NCBI GenBank assembly: GCA_944327105.1
Contig: CALVGN010000031.1
Coordinates: 1-64,000, forward strand
Source of the DNA: an uncultured Erysipelotrichaceae bacterium
Lineage (GTDB): Bacteria; Bacillota_I; Bacilli_A; Erysipelotrichales; Erysipelotrichaceae
Direction of reading: 5' to 3'
Length of the DNA: 64,000 bases
The notes beneath the pieces were generated by a model that ran no database searches, had not been told where the DNA came from, and saw only the letters and a program-made list of their open reading frames with translations. Shown here piece after piece: positions 47,379 to 56,856 of this stretch. Within the stretch, counting starts at the first letter, position 1; every line of letters starts with the position of its first letter. The position numbers and the translations under genes were made by a program.

Positions 47379-48206
47379 TCAGATTTTATGGCTGGCATAA
47401 ACGATATTGCCGTTTTTACCATCCTTTCGCGTCATGGTTTTTTCATCGATGGCTTTGGCCAGCCAATGCTGTTCACCCATGTATTCAAACGGGATATGAT
47501 CATCACTGCCATTCAAGATTTCCTGGGCCACCTGTAAATTTTCATCCAAGATGGATTTATCGGATTCACAGGTGCCGTGTTGACGCAACACGCGATCATA
47601 ACGGTCTTCATAGCTTTTCAGATGCTTCAACGCATCCGCATAGACGGCAACGCTTGAGCTTTCCGGTTTGAATAGAAATGTGAATACACCGCACGCATCA
47701 CCAAACAGCATGATGCGATCTTCTTCGATCAGCAATGTCATCATGCCCTGGGTATGACCGGGTGCGTATATGGCTTGCACATGGCACTGCCCAAGATCAA
47801 AGACCATTCCATCTTCTAACTCATGGAAGCGACCATGGAATCCCATCTGAAACAACGAATCCGGATAGTCATCGATATCGGGTACGCTTCGTTTGAGCAT
47901 GGCACGGCGTAATGCGATATCGGTTTTGGCAGATAATAGGTTCTTATCATGGTGATTCATGTAGACTTCATCCCATTGGTCGATCCCATTGGCATGATCG
48001 GCATGACCATGTGTGATCACTACATCATACGGTTTGTCCCAAAAGGATTCGATATAGCCTTTTAGATCGCCGACACCATAAGCGGTATCGACCAGTATTC
48101 CTTTGGTTTGACCATGGATGAAATACATGCAGGCATCACCTAAACCACGGATACGATCCAAGTGATCAGTGATCTTTTCTTTTGAAAAATCGACTTTGGT
48201 TTTCAT
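47379..48206 (-). CDS. Metallo-beta-lactamase-fold hydrolase
   Basis: A 275-residue MBL-fold enzyme: VVITHGHADHANGIDQW (metal HxHxDH), YAPGHTQGMMTLL and LFGDACG. It resembles glyoxalase II-like or lactonase-type hydrolases; substrate unknown. Coupled in order with chbG and the PTS, so a sugar-lactone or sugar-derived ester is possible. An exact palindrome (48205-48217) touches the start codon and lies in the ribosome-site region, an unusual position. Confidence 0.88.
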   Translation of the reverse strand: MKTKVDFSKEKITDHLDRIRGLGDACMYFIHGQTKGILVDTAYGVGDLKGYIESFWDKPYDVVITHGHADHANGIDQWDEVYMNHHDKNLLSAKTDIALRRAMLKRSVPDIDDYPDSLFQMGFHGRFHELEDGMVFDLGQCHVQAIYAPGHTQGMMTLLIEEDRIMLFGDACGVFTFLFKPESSSVAVYADALKHLKSYEDRYDRVLRQHGTCESDKSILDENLQVAQEILNGSDDHIPFEYMGEQHWLAKAIDEKTMTRKDGKNGNIVYASHKI

Positions 48207-48224
48207 GGTTAAACCATCCTTTGA

Positions 48225-48929
48225 TCAATAATGCACCAGTTCAATACCATTTTGATGGATATAATCCAATACTTTGGCACTACATAACGTAGACAATTCC
48301 TTGACTCTGCCTAACGAATAGCTACTGCAATCGAACAATTCCCGATCACACCATGCCGGATGGACCATGATCTCAATATCATCATCCTTGTTTTCTTCCA
48401 GCAAATGGATCAACCATTCCGCAGAACAGTGTTCATCATCCCCAAAAAAGCCCATGACAAATTTGTAATCGCCATATCGGCGCATGGTCAAACCATATTC
48501 TTTCGCCAAACCACTGGATATTTCATAAGCTTTGGGGTTGGCATCATGTACGGAATGATGACTGTCCAGATGCGTGGGTTTATGTCCAAAGACCTCGATG
48601 TATTTTTCGATCTGAGCTTTCCATTCGACATAGATTTCGTTGTAATCGATATCATCATGCGTCCAGATGGTCTTTCTTCCCGGATAGAACATGCCATTTT
48701 CATCACTGATGGTTTGACCATGGGTCAATGACATGCCCAGTGTCAGATTCAAATGCACCCCAACACCCAATCCCGGATGTTCCAAAACCATTTGTTTCGC
48801 TTCTTCGATATAGGGAGAACTCATCAACATGGTGGTCGAACGGATCACGCCATGTTCGAAACCATCGATGATACCCTGGTTGACACCATGGGTATATCCC
48901 AAATCATCGGCATTGAATACGACTTTCAT
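48225..48929 (-). CDS. chbG: ChbG/YdjC family carbohydrate deacetylase
   Basis: A 234-residue YdjC/ChbG protein: VVFNADDLGYTHGVNQGII, STTMLMSSPYIEEA, VGVHLNLTLG and PTHLDSHHSVH, with metal-binding Asp and His residues. In E. coli ChbG deacetylates chitobiose and related N-acetyl oligosaccharides before hydrolysis. Beside a cellobiose/chitobiose-type PTS this fits the uptake of beta-linked N-acetylglucosamine sugars. Ribosome site AAAGGTAG. Confidence 0.92.
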   Translation of the reverse strand: MKVVFNADDLGYTHGVNQGIIDGFEHGVIRSTTMLMSSPYIEEAKQMVLEHPGLGVGVHLNLTLGMSLTHGQTISDENGMFYPGRKTIWTHDDIDYNEIYVEWKAQIEKYIEVFGHKPTHLDSHHSVHDANPKAYEISSGLAKEYGLTMRRYGDYKFVMGFFGDDEHCSAEWLIHLLEENKDDDIEIMVHPAWCDRELFDCSSYSLGRVKELSTLCSAKVLDYIHQNGIELVHY

Positions 48930-48955
48930 AACACGCTACCTTTCTTTTGAACAAA

Positions 48956-48980
48956 GGCAACCCGGATCAACCGGGTTGCC
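48956..48980 (-). terminator. Hairpin between the PTS IIBC gene and chbG
   Basis: Ten-base arms GGCAACCCGG (48956-48965) and CCGGGTTGCC (48971-48980) around a 5-base loop. The T run on the minus strand is short, so it may attenuate rather than stop transcription into chbG. Confidence 0.65.
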
Positions 48981-49006
48981 TGATTTTCCGTTAAGCGGGT
49001 TGAGTC

Positions 49007-50662
49007 TTAAGCGTTTGCCCCCTGTTCCTGAGCGACCAAGGTCTTATCATACGTTTTGATAAACGGATAGACGATGGGGATATCCACAAGGAACAGAATG
49101 ATCCACAACACGATCGTCATGACGTCACCGGTCGCCAGGAAAGCCTGTAACGGACCTGGAACGGTAAATGGCAATGTGATGTAGAAGCGACCCACGATAT
49201 TCATGCTGGCGCAGATGTAATAAGCGGAGCAGTTGATCATGGAGCACAGGATCAATGGGATGTAAGTATAAACGTTCAACACGGTCGGTAAACCGAAAAT
49301 GGAGGGTTCATTGATGTTGAACAAGGATGGAACGATGGCAACTTTGGCAACGGAGCGGGCCTGGTTGCTCTTGCACCACAAGAAGATGACCAACAGGATG
49401 ACGTTGTATGTGATCCAGTTACCGAATACCGAGTTCATGGCACCGGCATAGATAAACGGTAAAGCTTCACCGGCCACATAGGCTTCAGCATTGGCCGCCA
49501 AGGCAGCTGTGGTGATCGGACTGGTGACCACAGAAAGCATGTTGGCACCATGGATACCAAAGAACCAGAAGGTGGTCATCAAAAGGTTGATCAACAAGAC
49601 GCTCGGTAAGGAACCGGTCGCACTCATCAATGGCTGGAAGATGGTATAAACCAGTTTAGATAGACCAGCACCGGTCAAGCTGGTGCACAATACATCCAAT
49701 AAAATGAACAGCACAACGTTGACCACACCCGGGATCAATACGTTAAACGGAGCGGCAACATTGGGTGGCACGGAAGCCGGTAATTTGATCACGATGTTGT
49801 GTTTGATGAAGAAGTGGTTGACTTCCACGACAAGCAAACCGATCACCATGGCCGTAAACATGTAACCTGCACCCAGATTACCCATGATGATCGAACCATT
49901 GGCTAGATCAACAGATCCGGATACACACAGATAAACCAGCAACGCAGTGATCATGTTGTTGATTCCATTCATCTTGTAGGTTGAGGCCAATTGATAAGCA
50001 ACACCACAGACGACATAGATGGAAATGATACCGATGGTCAGCTGATACGGCAGCATCAGGATACTGTTGTATTGAGCAGCGAAACTTTGCCATGCCAATA
50101 AGAAGGCATAGAAGAAGTTGCTCGGTTCAGTGATCGTGGCCGGGATCGGCGGCACGGCGATCAAACAGGCAAAACCACCGATGATGGTGATTGGGATCAT
50201 GACGGTCAAGCCATCACGCACCGCAGCCAAATGACGTTGGTTGGAAATCTTCATTCCCACCGGAACGATGTACTTTTCCATGACTGCGGAAATCTTATCC
50301 ATGACGGATACTTTCTGAGACATTTGTCTTTCCCCTTTCTTGGATTGTGAAACTCCATAGAGTTCCAATACCGTATCCACAATGATCTGTGGATCAAGTG
50401 CAGCAAAATCGTGGCCTTCGATCTGCTTGAGCTTGATCCCTTCGTATTGGGAGACGATGGTTTCGATATGCTGGAATTCATATCGAATCTGTGGTGCAAC
50501 CAGCACGACATCGTATTTACCGATCACATTTGGAATTTCGGTATAACTGCGGGCATCGATGGTCCAACCATCCTTTTCGCACAATTGGGCGACTCGATGC
50601 GCCAGCAGCGATGTCGACGCACCGGCGGCACAGACCAGAAGGACGTTTATGTCTTGAATCAT
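49007..50662 (-). CDS. PTS cellobiose-family IIB-IIC fusion protein
   Basis: A 551-residue fusion. The first about 100 residues form a IIB domain (LLVCAAGASTSLLAHRV, with the phospho-Cys), followed by a short linker and a IIC permease with about ten membrane segments. Permease motifs include VRDGLTVMIPITIIGGF, FWFFGIHGANMLS and PSLFNINEPSIFGLP (the conserved sugar-site NEP). In lactose/cellobiose systems IIB and IIC are usually separate; an internal ribosome site (AAGGGGAAAG) before ATG 50323 (MSQKVSV) may still yield free IIC. Start 50662 with AAGGAGGAACGC. Confidence 0.93.
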   Translation of the reverse strand: MIQDINVLLVCAAGASTSLLAHRVAQLCEKDGWTIDARSYTEIPNVIGKYDVVLVAPQIRYEFQHIETIVSQYEGIKLKQIEGHDFAALDPQIIVDTVLELYGVSQSKKGERQMSQKVSVMDKISAVMEKYIVPVGMKISNQRHLAAVRDGLTVMIPITIIGGFACLIAVPPIPATITEPSNFFYAFLLAWQSFAAQYNSILMLPYQLTIGIISIYVVCGVAYQLASTYKMNGINNMITALLVYLCVSGSVDLANGSIIMGNLGAGYMFTAMVIGLLVVEVNHFFIKHNIVIKLPASVPPNVAAPFNVLIPGVVNVVLFILLDVLCTSLTGAGLSKLVYTIFQPLMSATGSLPSVLLINLLMTTFWFFGIHGANMLSVVTSPITTAALAANAEAYVAGEALPFIYAGAMNSVFGNWITYNVILLVIFLWCKSNQARSVAKVAIVPSLFNINEPSIFGLPTVLNVYTYIPLILCSMINCSAYYICASMNIVGRFYITLPFTVPGPLQAFLATGDVMTIVLWIILFLVDIPIVYPFIKTYDKTLVAQEQGANA

Positions 50663-50720
50663 GCGTTCCTCCTTAGCTAGTCTTATTTTGACAACTTTCA
50701 CATGATTAAGTAACAAACAA

Positions 50721-50740
50721 CTTCCATATTGATATGGAAG
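50721..50740. promoter_or_regulatory. Operator-like dyad in the PTS/regulator divergent gap
   Basis: CTTCCATAT-TG-ATATGGAAG, perfect 9-base arms, centred between the divergent PTS IIBC gene and its PRD regulator. A likely binding site for that regulator. Confidence 0.55.
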
Positions 50741-50782
50741 TGATGATTATGGGACTTTTATGGGATACGGAAATTCGATATA

Positions 50783-52714
50783 ATGACGTCGATGAAAGAA
50801 AATATCCAGCGTCACATGTTGAATATCCTTCTGGACACCAAAACGCCGGTCAACAGCAAGACCATGGCGCAAACATTGGGCATCTCCGAAAAAACCACAT
50901 TAAAGTATCTCAATTTTTTGAAACAGGATGTGGCGGATTATGGTGCGACCATCGACATCAAACAAGGTCAAGGTTCGATATTGATCATCCAGGATGCTTC
51001 TCTTTTTGCACGCTATCTGAATTCCAGCAAAGACAATGACTACCTCAATGATCCCAAACAGCGCAACATCTATATTTTAAGCCGATTGTTGCTGGAAAGC
51101 GATTATCTCAATGTATACGATCTTTCCGATGAACTGGCGATCTCCCCTTCGCTTTTGAGAAGTTGCTTGAAAACCGTATCCGGGATATTGGCGCAATACG
51201 ATATCGATCTGATCCATTCGCATTTGTATGGATATAAAGTCAAAGGCGATGAAAATGACGTGCGCCGATGTTTGATGAAAGAATGTCGCACTCAGGTGGA
51301 TATCCATCAATTATTGAACCAGGAACATCTCAATGTGGATGTCAAAGTGATCGAATCGATCGTATCAAAGACGCTGAAGGATTATGATATCGCCATCACC
51401 AATGATGGCATGCGTTCTTTGACATTGCATATCATGTTATGCATCTATCGATGTGAAACAGATAATGTCATCAAGGATGCCGAGACCATCGAACCTTATT
51501 TAAGAAGCAGTACAGAATATTTTGTCATCAATGCCATCAACCGCAAGATCAAGGCCACTTTTGGCATCGACTTGCCGGTCAATGAATTGATGTATCTGAC
51601 GATGCATTTGGCCGGAAAACAGCGCAAGATGCGCCATGAACGCATCATGGTGAAAGTGAGCAATGATGCGTTGGTGTTTTACAATAAGTTATTGCGCAAT
51701 ATCTACAAATACAGTCATATCGATCTATTTGATGATGATGAATTGCGCACCAGTCTGCTCAATCATATCGTGCCGTTTTTGACGCGTTATGAAAACAACA
51801 ACCAGATTGAAAAAAGTGAGTTGATGGATATACGAAACCAATACCCGATGGCGTATGATCTAGCCAGCAGTGGTTTGTACCATCTCACCATTGACAAAGG
51901 ACAGGCGGCCGTATCGGAAGCAGAGACGGGTTATTTTGCCTTGCATATCGCGTTGGCATTGGAAAAACGAAAACTCAATGCCGCACCGATCAATGTGGCC
52001 GTGATCGGCATCGAAGAGGAAATCAACAACTTGTATTCATTGATGACGTACAAGCTCAATGAAAACTTTGAAGGTGCGATCAATACCATCTCATTCTTTC
52101 CGGTAGAAACCGTGACGCAAGAACAGGTGCAAAACTGTCGATTGATCTTAAATACGACTTCGATGATCTTACCATTTAACCATGTGGCAAAGATCTCCCC
52201 CTATCTGAGCATGGCGGATATCGATGCGATCCGTCAGTGCATCCGTTTATTTCAGACCAACGACCATTTCGATGATGTGTTCATCCCGGTATTGTTCGAT
52301 CATCTTGAAGGCCATGATCCCCAATCGTTATTGGAGGATTTTGTGGCAAAACTAAGTGATCATGTGGCATTACCACATGATTTTGTGGATGAATTGATGA
52401 AGCGGGAAGTATTCATGAGTACGTCGTATGATACGCAAATCGCGGTCCCGCATCCTCTGGAAAATCCCAACCATCTCAATTTTATTGCCGTGGGACGAAC
52501 GGATGAGCCGATCAAGTGGGGTGAAAACCACGTCCGATTGATTTTTTTGACCTGTATATACGGCAATCATGAGTTCAGTGTCAATTTCTTCAAGAAAATC
52601 GCGATCCTTTCTCAAAACCGCAAGATCGTATCCAAGGTATTGGATCATTACAATGATTTTGACGGATTCATCAAAGCGATGCATTCCATTGAAACCTGGG
52701 CGGATAATGGTTGA
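50783..52714 (+). CDS. PRD-domain transcriptional regulator of the PTS (LicR/MtlR type)
   Basis: A 643-residue multidomain regulator. Helix-turn-helix domains at the N-terminus (TMAQTLGISEKTTLKYLNFL, LSDELAISPSLLRSCLK), two PRD domains (MRSLTLHIMLCIYR, NELMYLTMHLAGKQRKM), a IIB-like segment, and a C-terminal fructose-type IIA domain (STSYDTQIAVPHPLENPN with its His). Phosphorylation of PRD and IIA histidines by the PTS switches DNA binding. It is divergent from the IIBC gene. Start 50783 or 50792; the ribosome site is poor. Confidence 0.92.
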   Translation: MTSMKENIQRHMLNILLDTKTPVNSKTMAQTLGISEKTTLKYLNFLKQDVADYGATIDIKQGQGSILIIQDASLFARYLNSSKDNDYLNDPKQRNIYILSRLLLESDYLNVYDLSDELAISPSLLRSCLKTVSGILAQYDIDLIHSHLYGYKVKGDENDVRRCLMKECRTQVDIHQLLNQEHLNVDVKVIESIVSKTLKDYDIAITNDGMRSLTLHIMLCIYRCETDNVIKDAETIEPYLRSSTEYFVINAINRKIKATFGIDLPVNELMYLTMHLAGKQRKMRHERIMVKVSNDALVFYNKLLRNIYKYSHIDLFDDDELRTSLLNHIVPFLTRYENNNQIEKSELMDIRNQYPMAYDLASSGLYHLTIDKGQAAVSEAETGYFALHIALALEKRKLNAAPINVAVIGIEEEINNLYSLMTYKLNENFEGAINTISFFPVETVTQEQVQNCRLILNTTSMILPFNHVAKISPYLSMADIDAIRQCIRLFQTNDHFDDVFIPVLFDHLEGHDPQSLLEDFVAKLSDHVALPHDFVDELMKREVFMSTSYDTQIAVPHPLENPNHLNFIAVGRTDEPIKWGENHVRLIFLTCIYGNHEFSVNFFKKIAILSQNRKIVSKVLDHYNDFDGFIKAMHSIETWADNG

Positions 52715-52727
52715 ACCAAGAAACATC

Positions 52728-52762
52728 AAAACGGTGTGCGAAAGTTTTCGCACACCGTTTTT
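52728..52762. terminator. Bidirectional terminator
   Basis: Sixteen-base arms (AAAACGGTGTGCGAAA, 52728-52743, and its complement 52746-52761) with a minimal loop and T run, between the convergent regulator and AEC genes. Confidence 0.88.
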
Positions 52763-52778
52763 TATGATGGTCGAACCA

Positions 52779-53699
52779 TTATAGGACACTGCTGGCCAGC
52801 ATGGTCATGACCACCAATGAGATCAGACACAAAATAGTTGTCATGCACACCTGTTCCACGGCACTGTGATAATCCTGATTATACTGTTGGGCAAAGATGG
52901 CGACGTTGGAACCGACTGGACAGGCAGCGGCAATGAAGATCGCCAATTTGATGGTGGTGGAACCAAATGGTAAGACCATGAATACCGCTAATGTGACCAG
53001 TGGAATGATGATCAAGCGAACCAGTGAAACTTTATAAATACTCAACTTGGCAAACATGGCTTTCAAATCACTTTGCGCCAAATAGACACCCGATACCATC
53101 ATCGCCAACGGGGTATTGACCCCGGCACATAATTCAAACACATCATCCACGATGGATGGCACCGGGATCTGGGTGATAAAAACCACCAAACCGATCAAAA
53201 CAGCGATGACAATGGGGTTGGTGATGATCTTCTTAGGGCTCATGACTGAGCGATCACCGGTCATGATGAATACACCATACGTCCATTGCAATACATTGAT
53301 CAATACGATCATCATGGAAATATACAATACGGCACTTTCACCCAATGTGGCAGAAATCAACGGGATACCGATGAATCCGGCATTAGAGAAAGCTGCGGAA
53401 AAATTGGCTACACCATCGCGACGAGCGAAAAACAAATACGAAACAACAACGGATAGCACCATGGCAACCAATGCGATCAATGTCGAGTGGATCAACGCAT
53501 CGACATTTTGGGCATTGAATTCGATCATGAAATTGCGGATGATCACAATGGGTATGACCAAATACAGCAATATCTTTCCGATATCCTTGCTGCCTTGATC
53601 CGAAATGAATTTGATTTTATAAAAGATGAATCCGACCAGCATCAATACGAACATGACGATGATCTGGTTGAACAATAATGTAATGAAATTTCCATCCAT
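52779..53699 (-). CDS. AEC (auxin efflux carrier) family transporter
   Basis: A 306-residue protein with about ten membrane segments in two halves: FNQIIVMFVLMLVGFIFYKIKFIS, FSAAFSNAGFIGIPLISATLGE and AACPVGSNVAIFAQQYNQD, the paired broken-helix motifs of AEC carriers, which move malate, malonate or other organic acids. It stands alone. The palindrome at 52767-52779 abuts its stop codon and another (52967) lies inside. Confidence 0.92.
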   Translation of the reverse strand: MDGNFITLLFNQIIVMFVLMLVGFIFYKIKFISDQGSKDIGKILLYLVIPIVIIRNFMIEFNAQNVDALIHSTLIALVAMVLSVVVSYLFFARRDGVANFSAAFSNAGFIGIPLISATLGESAVLYISMMIVLINVLQWTYGVFIMTGDRSVMSPKKIITNPIVIAVLIGLVVFITQIPVPSIVDDVFELCAGVNTPLAMMVSGVYLAQSDLKAMFAKLSIYKVSLVRLIIIPLVTLAVFMVLPFGSTTIKLAIFIAAACPVGSNVAIFAQQYNQDYHSAVEQVCMTTILCLISLVVMTMLASSVL

Positions 53700-53781
53700 A
53701 TTACTAATCCCCTTATCACGACCCAGGATAAAAGATGGTCAAACCATCATGTACCACTGGTTTTCCCTATCAAAACGGAAA

Positions 53782-53805
53782 ACGGTCTGTATTTCAACAG
53801 ACCGT
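53782..53805 (-). terminator. Terminator after the small gene pair
   Basis: ACGGTCTGT (53782-53790) and ACAGACCGT (53797-53805) with a 6-base loop; the minus strand continues TTTTCCGTTTT. Confidence 0.82.
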
Positions 53806-53812
53806 ATCCCGA

Positions 53813-54010
53813 TTAGAAACGTACTTTGCAATACGAACCGTAATTGCCTTCATCCAGATGTTCGGCATGATAATTGTTATTATCCAGTGTCTGCAATACA
53901 AAGCCACTGTGCCCGTGGTTTTCCCGACTCAATGTCACCACATAACAGATCCCACGGTCATCTTTGACCATATTGCCACAGCGCAATGCACGATATTCTT
54001 CGATCGTCAT
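53813..54010 (-). CDS. Small soluble protein, 65 aa
   Basis: Begins MTIEEYRALRCGNMVKDDRG at ATG 54010, overlapping the preceding membrane gene by 4 bases. Compact and beta-rich with three Cys (LRCGN, GICYV, GSYCKVRF). Resembles a small SH3-like barrel; family not recognised. Its 4-base coupling to the membrane gene and clean terminator support it being real. Confidence 0.6.
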   Translation of the reverse strand: MTIEEYRALRCGNMVKDDRGICYVVTLSRENHGHSGFVLQTLDNNNYHAEHLDEGNYGSYCKVRF

Positions 54011-54204
54011 AAAACAAATAACCCCACAATCCAGGCTGCTGAAACGCACAAGGCAGCAAACAACAGAACCAACACGGTATTCTGCAGCTTCACATTGTGA
54101 TCAGCCGAAAGTTTTTTCAGATATTTCATACTGAAGTACCAGCATGGTAAAACCAAGATCAACAGCCACACCAGTGCCAGCAACCATTTCATCATGCGAT
54201 CCAT
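54007..54204 (-). CDS. Small membrane protein, 65 aa, two segments
   Basis: MMKWLLALVWLLILVLPCWYFSMKYL, a short basic loop (KKLSADHNVKLQ), then VLVLLFAALCVSAAWIVGLFVL. A two-segment hairpin membrane protein. Coupled to the 65-residue soluble gene by overlap. Family not recognised. It begins about 20 bases after the pyk stop, so it may be carried on the pfkA-pyk transcript. Confidence 0.65.
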   Translation of the reverse strand: MDRMMKWLLALVWLLILVLPCWYFSMKYLKKLSADHNVKLQNTVLVLLFAALCVSAAWIVGLFVL

Positions 54205-54226
54205 GGTTCAATTATACGCATCCGCT

Positions 54227-55648
54227 TTATTTGATTTCAACGATGCGCATCATATTCGTACTGCCTTCGCCTTGTGGATATCCGGCAACCAATAACACCA
54301 GATCACCGGCTTGCAATCCATTTTTCTTGGCATATTCGCTCGCCAGTTCCACATCATTGACCATATCGTTGCGTACCGTGGACAAACAGGCAGTCACACC
54401 GCAATTGATGGCCAGTGAGCGTAAAGTATGTTCATCGAACGTGATGGCGATGATGGGCACACACGGACGATATTTACTTAACCGTCTTGCCGATGTGCCA
54501 CTTTGGGTAAAGCAGACGATGGCTTTGATGTGCTTGAGTTTCAATGCGACATCCGCCGCCGATAAACCAATGGCATCACTGTATGTATCCTTGAAGGAAT
54601 TGCGTGCGGCATCCAATCGGGCTTGATAATCGATGATGCCTTCAGTGGCTTGGGCAATGGTGGCCATGGTCGTTACCGCCTCGATCGGGTATTCACCGGC
54701 TGCCGATTCTGCGGAAAGCATCACGGCATCGGAGCCATCCAATACGGCATTGCACACATCACTGGCTTCAGCGCGGGTCGGACGTGGATTAGCGGTCATG
54801 GAATCGAGCATATGAGTGGCTGTGATGACCGGTTTGCCGAATGCATTGCACACTTTGATCATGCGCTTTTGATAGATCGGGACGAATTGGGTCTGTACTT
54901 CCACCCCCAGATCCCCACGCGCGACCATCACGCCATCGGCAACTTTGAGGATATCTTCCAGATTGTCGAATCCTTCTTCGTTTTCGATTTTTGCAAAGAT
55001 CTGAATATTCGGTTTGCCATTTTCGATCAAAATGTTGCGCATAGCGATGATATCATCGGCGCGGCGCACAAAACTGGCGGCGATATAATCGACATCCATC
55101 GCACAGCCAAATTCCAGATCGGCTTTGTCTTTCGCCGAAATAAATGGCATGGACAGTTTGACGCCCGGGGCATTGCAGCCTTTACGGGTCTTGATCTTAC
55201 CGTGAGTTTCGACACGGCATTGGATGGTAGTGCCATCATTTTCCAACACGGTCAGTTTCATTTTTCCGTCATCGATCAATAACGTATTGCCACTTTTCAA
55301 ATCATCGAACAATTCAACACAATCGATGTGGAAACGCTCATGGTTGCCCAAAACGTTTTCTTTGCAGATGGTGACGATGTCTCCCTTGGCAAAATCGACA
55401 CCGCCGTTTTCGAATTCCCCGCAACGGATCTCTGGACCCTTGGTGTCCAGCATCAAGGCGATGGGCAGACCCAGCTTCGCGGCGACGTTACGCACGCGTT
55501 CCATGCGGGCTCTGTGGCCCTCATGGGTATCGTGGCTGAAATTAAAACGGACGACGTTCATGCCGGCCAGCATGAGTTTTTCCAGCATGGCTTCGCTTTC
55601 ACTGGCCGGACCGATCGTACAAACGATCTTGGTCTTTCTTTCTAACAT
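54227..55648 (-). CDS. pyk: Pyruvate kinase
   Basis: A 473-residue enzyme: TKIVCTIGPASESEAMLEKL, MLDTKGPEIR, MVARGDLGVEV, ITATHMLDSM and SGTSARRLSKYRP. Converts phosphoenolpyruvate to pyruvate and makes ATP. It lacks the extra C-terminal PEP-utiliser-like domain found in Bacillus Pyk. Downstream of pfkA on the same strand, the usual glycolytic pair. Confidence 0.97.
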   Translation of the reverse strand: MLERKTKIVCTIGPASESEAMLEKLMLAGMNVVRFNFSHDTHEGHRARMERVRNVAAKLGLPIALMLDTKGPEIRCGEFENGGVDFAKGDIVTICKENVLGNHERFHIDCVELFDDLKSGNTLLIDDGKMKLTVLENDGTTIQCRVETHGKIKTRKGCNAPGVKLSMPFISAKDKADLEFGCAMDVDYIAASFVRRADDIIAMRNILIENGKPNIQIFAKIENEEGFDNLEDILKVADGVMVARGDLGVEVQTQFVPIYQKRMIKVCNAFGKPVITATHMLDSMTANPRPTRAEASDVCNAVLDGSDAVMLSAESAAGEYPIEAVTTMATIAQATEGIIDYQARLDAARNSFKDTYSDAIGLSAADVALKLKHIKAIVCFTQSGTSARRLSKYRPCVPIIAITFDEHTLRSLAINCGVTACLSTVRNDMVNDVELASEYAKKNGLQAGDLVLLVAGYPQGEGSTNMMRIVEIK

Positions 55649-55748
55649 ATTACTCTCCCTACTCTACTTTCAATTCAGTTGATCAAATGCGCATAACGAT
55701 GGTCAAACCATATGCATTGGTGATTGCAATGTGAGCAATGGATATGGT

Positions 55749-56711
55749 TTAGATCAATCGTTCAAACAAACGATACAGATATTTACGGCTTTTTGCCGTT
55801 GCTTTCAATGCATCATCGATGGGCATCGACGTGATCGTGTTATCGATGATGCCGACACAATGGCCGCCGATCCCGTTCATCAACAAGTCGATGGCTTTTT
55901 CACCCATCAATGAGGCCAACATACGGTCTTTGGGTGATGGTGAACCGCCGCGCTGGATATGACCAAGTATCGTCGCACGGGCGGAAAAGCCGGTATTGTT
56001 GCTGATCTTGCTGGCCAATGCATCGACATCCGTCAATTTTTCACTGACGACCACGATGGAATGATTTTTATGCATGGAAAGATCCAGGTAACGCAGTCTT
56101 TCCAGCAATTCCAGTTCATCATAGCCGGTTTCCGGGGTGATGCACACTTCCGCACCGGTGGCGATGGCGGTGTAAATGGCCAGATCACCGCAATGGTTGC
56201 CCATGACTTCGACCACGGAACAACGGTGATGGCTACTGGAAGTATCCCTTAATTTATCGACGGCTTCCACACAGGTATTCAATGCAGTATCAAAGCCAAT
56301 GGTAAAGTCGGTGCCCGGGATATCGTTATCGATGGTGCCAGGCAAGCCGATGCAGTTGATGCCCTTTTTGGTCAAGGACAATGCACCGCGATAGCTTCCA
56401 TCCCCTCCGATCACGACCAATGCATCGATGCCATGGCTGCGCAATTGGGCCACGGCAGCATCCTGGACGTTTTCTTGTTTGAATTCCGGTAAACGGGCAG
56501 AACCGAGGATGGTCCCACCACGGTTGAGGATGTCTGAAACACTGGCCTTGGTGAAGTTATCAAATTTCCCTTCGATCAAGCCACGGTATCCATCACGGAT
56601 ACCACACACGTCGATCCCGGCAGCGATGGCGATCCGTGTGACCGCACGGATCGCGGCGTTCATCCCCGGCGAATCGCCGCCACTGGTTAAAACTCCGATT
56701 TTCCTTACCAT
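55749..56711 (-). CDS. pfkA: ATP-dependent 6-phosphofructokinase
   Basis: A 320-residue PfkA: IGVLTSGGDSPGMNAAIRAVTR, VIGGDGSYRGALSL, GLPGTIDNDIPGTDFTIGFDTAL (catalytic Asp in TIDND), VVEVMGNHCGDLA and LGHIQRGGSPSPKDR. It commits glucose to glycolysis. The upstream gap holds three exact palindromes; the pfkA-pyk gap holds another (55699). Confidence 0.97.
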   Translation of the reverse strand: MVRKIGVLTSGGDSPGMNAAIRAVTRIAIAAGIDVCGIRDGYRGLIEGKFDNFTKASVSDILNRGGTILGSARLPEFKQENVQDAAVAQLRSHGIDALVVIGGDGSYRGALSLTKKGINCIGLPGTIDNDIPGTDFTIGFDTALNTCVEAVDKLRDTSSSHHRCSVVEVMGNHCGDLAIYTAIATGAEVCITPETGYDELELLERLRYLDLSMHKNHSIVVVSEKLTDVDALASKISNNTGFSARATILGHIQRGGSPSPKDRMLASLMGEKAIDLLMNGIGGHCVGIIDNTITSMPIDDALKATAKSRKYLYRLFERLI

Positions 56712-56743
56712 GGAAAATTCCTCCTGTTTGAAAGTATTTTAGC

Positions 56744-56826
56744 ATGGTTTGACCATGGTCAAACCATGATTGAATAATGTAAGGGCGTTCATTGTCAAAA
56801 ACCATGGAAAGTCATGGTCAAACCAT
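56744..56826. repeat. Palindrome cluster upstream of pfkA, with a 24-bp perfect dyad
   Basis: Two exact copies share two bases (56744-56756 and 56755-56767) and together form a perfect 24-base palindrome; a third copy lies at 56814-56826. They fill the 130-base gap between dnaI and pfkA, where the pfkA promoter must lie. Confidence 0.92.
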
Positions 56827-56833
56827 GTAAAAA

Positions 56834-56856
56834 ACACCACAGTTTTACTGTGGTGT
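56834..56856 (-). terminator. Terminator of the polA-dnaI operon
   Basis: ACACCACAG (56834-56842) and CTGTGGTGT (56848-56856) with a TTTTA loop; on the minus strand TTTTT follows. It overlaps the dnaI stop codon. Confidence 0.85.
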
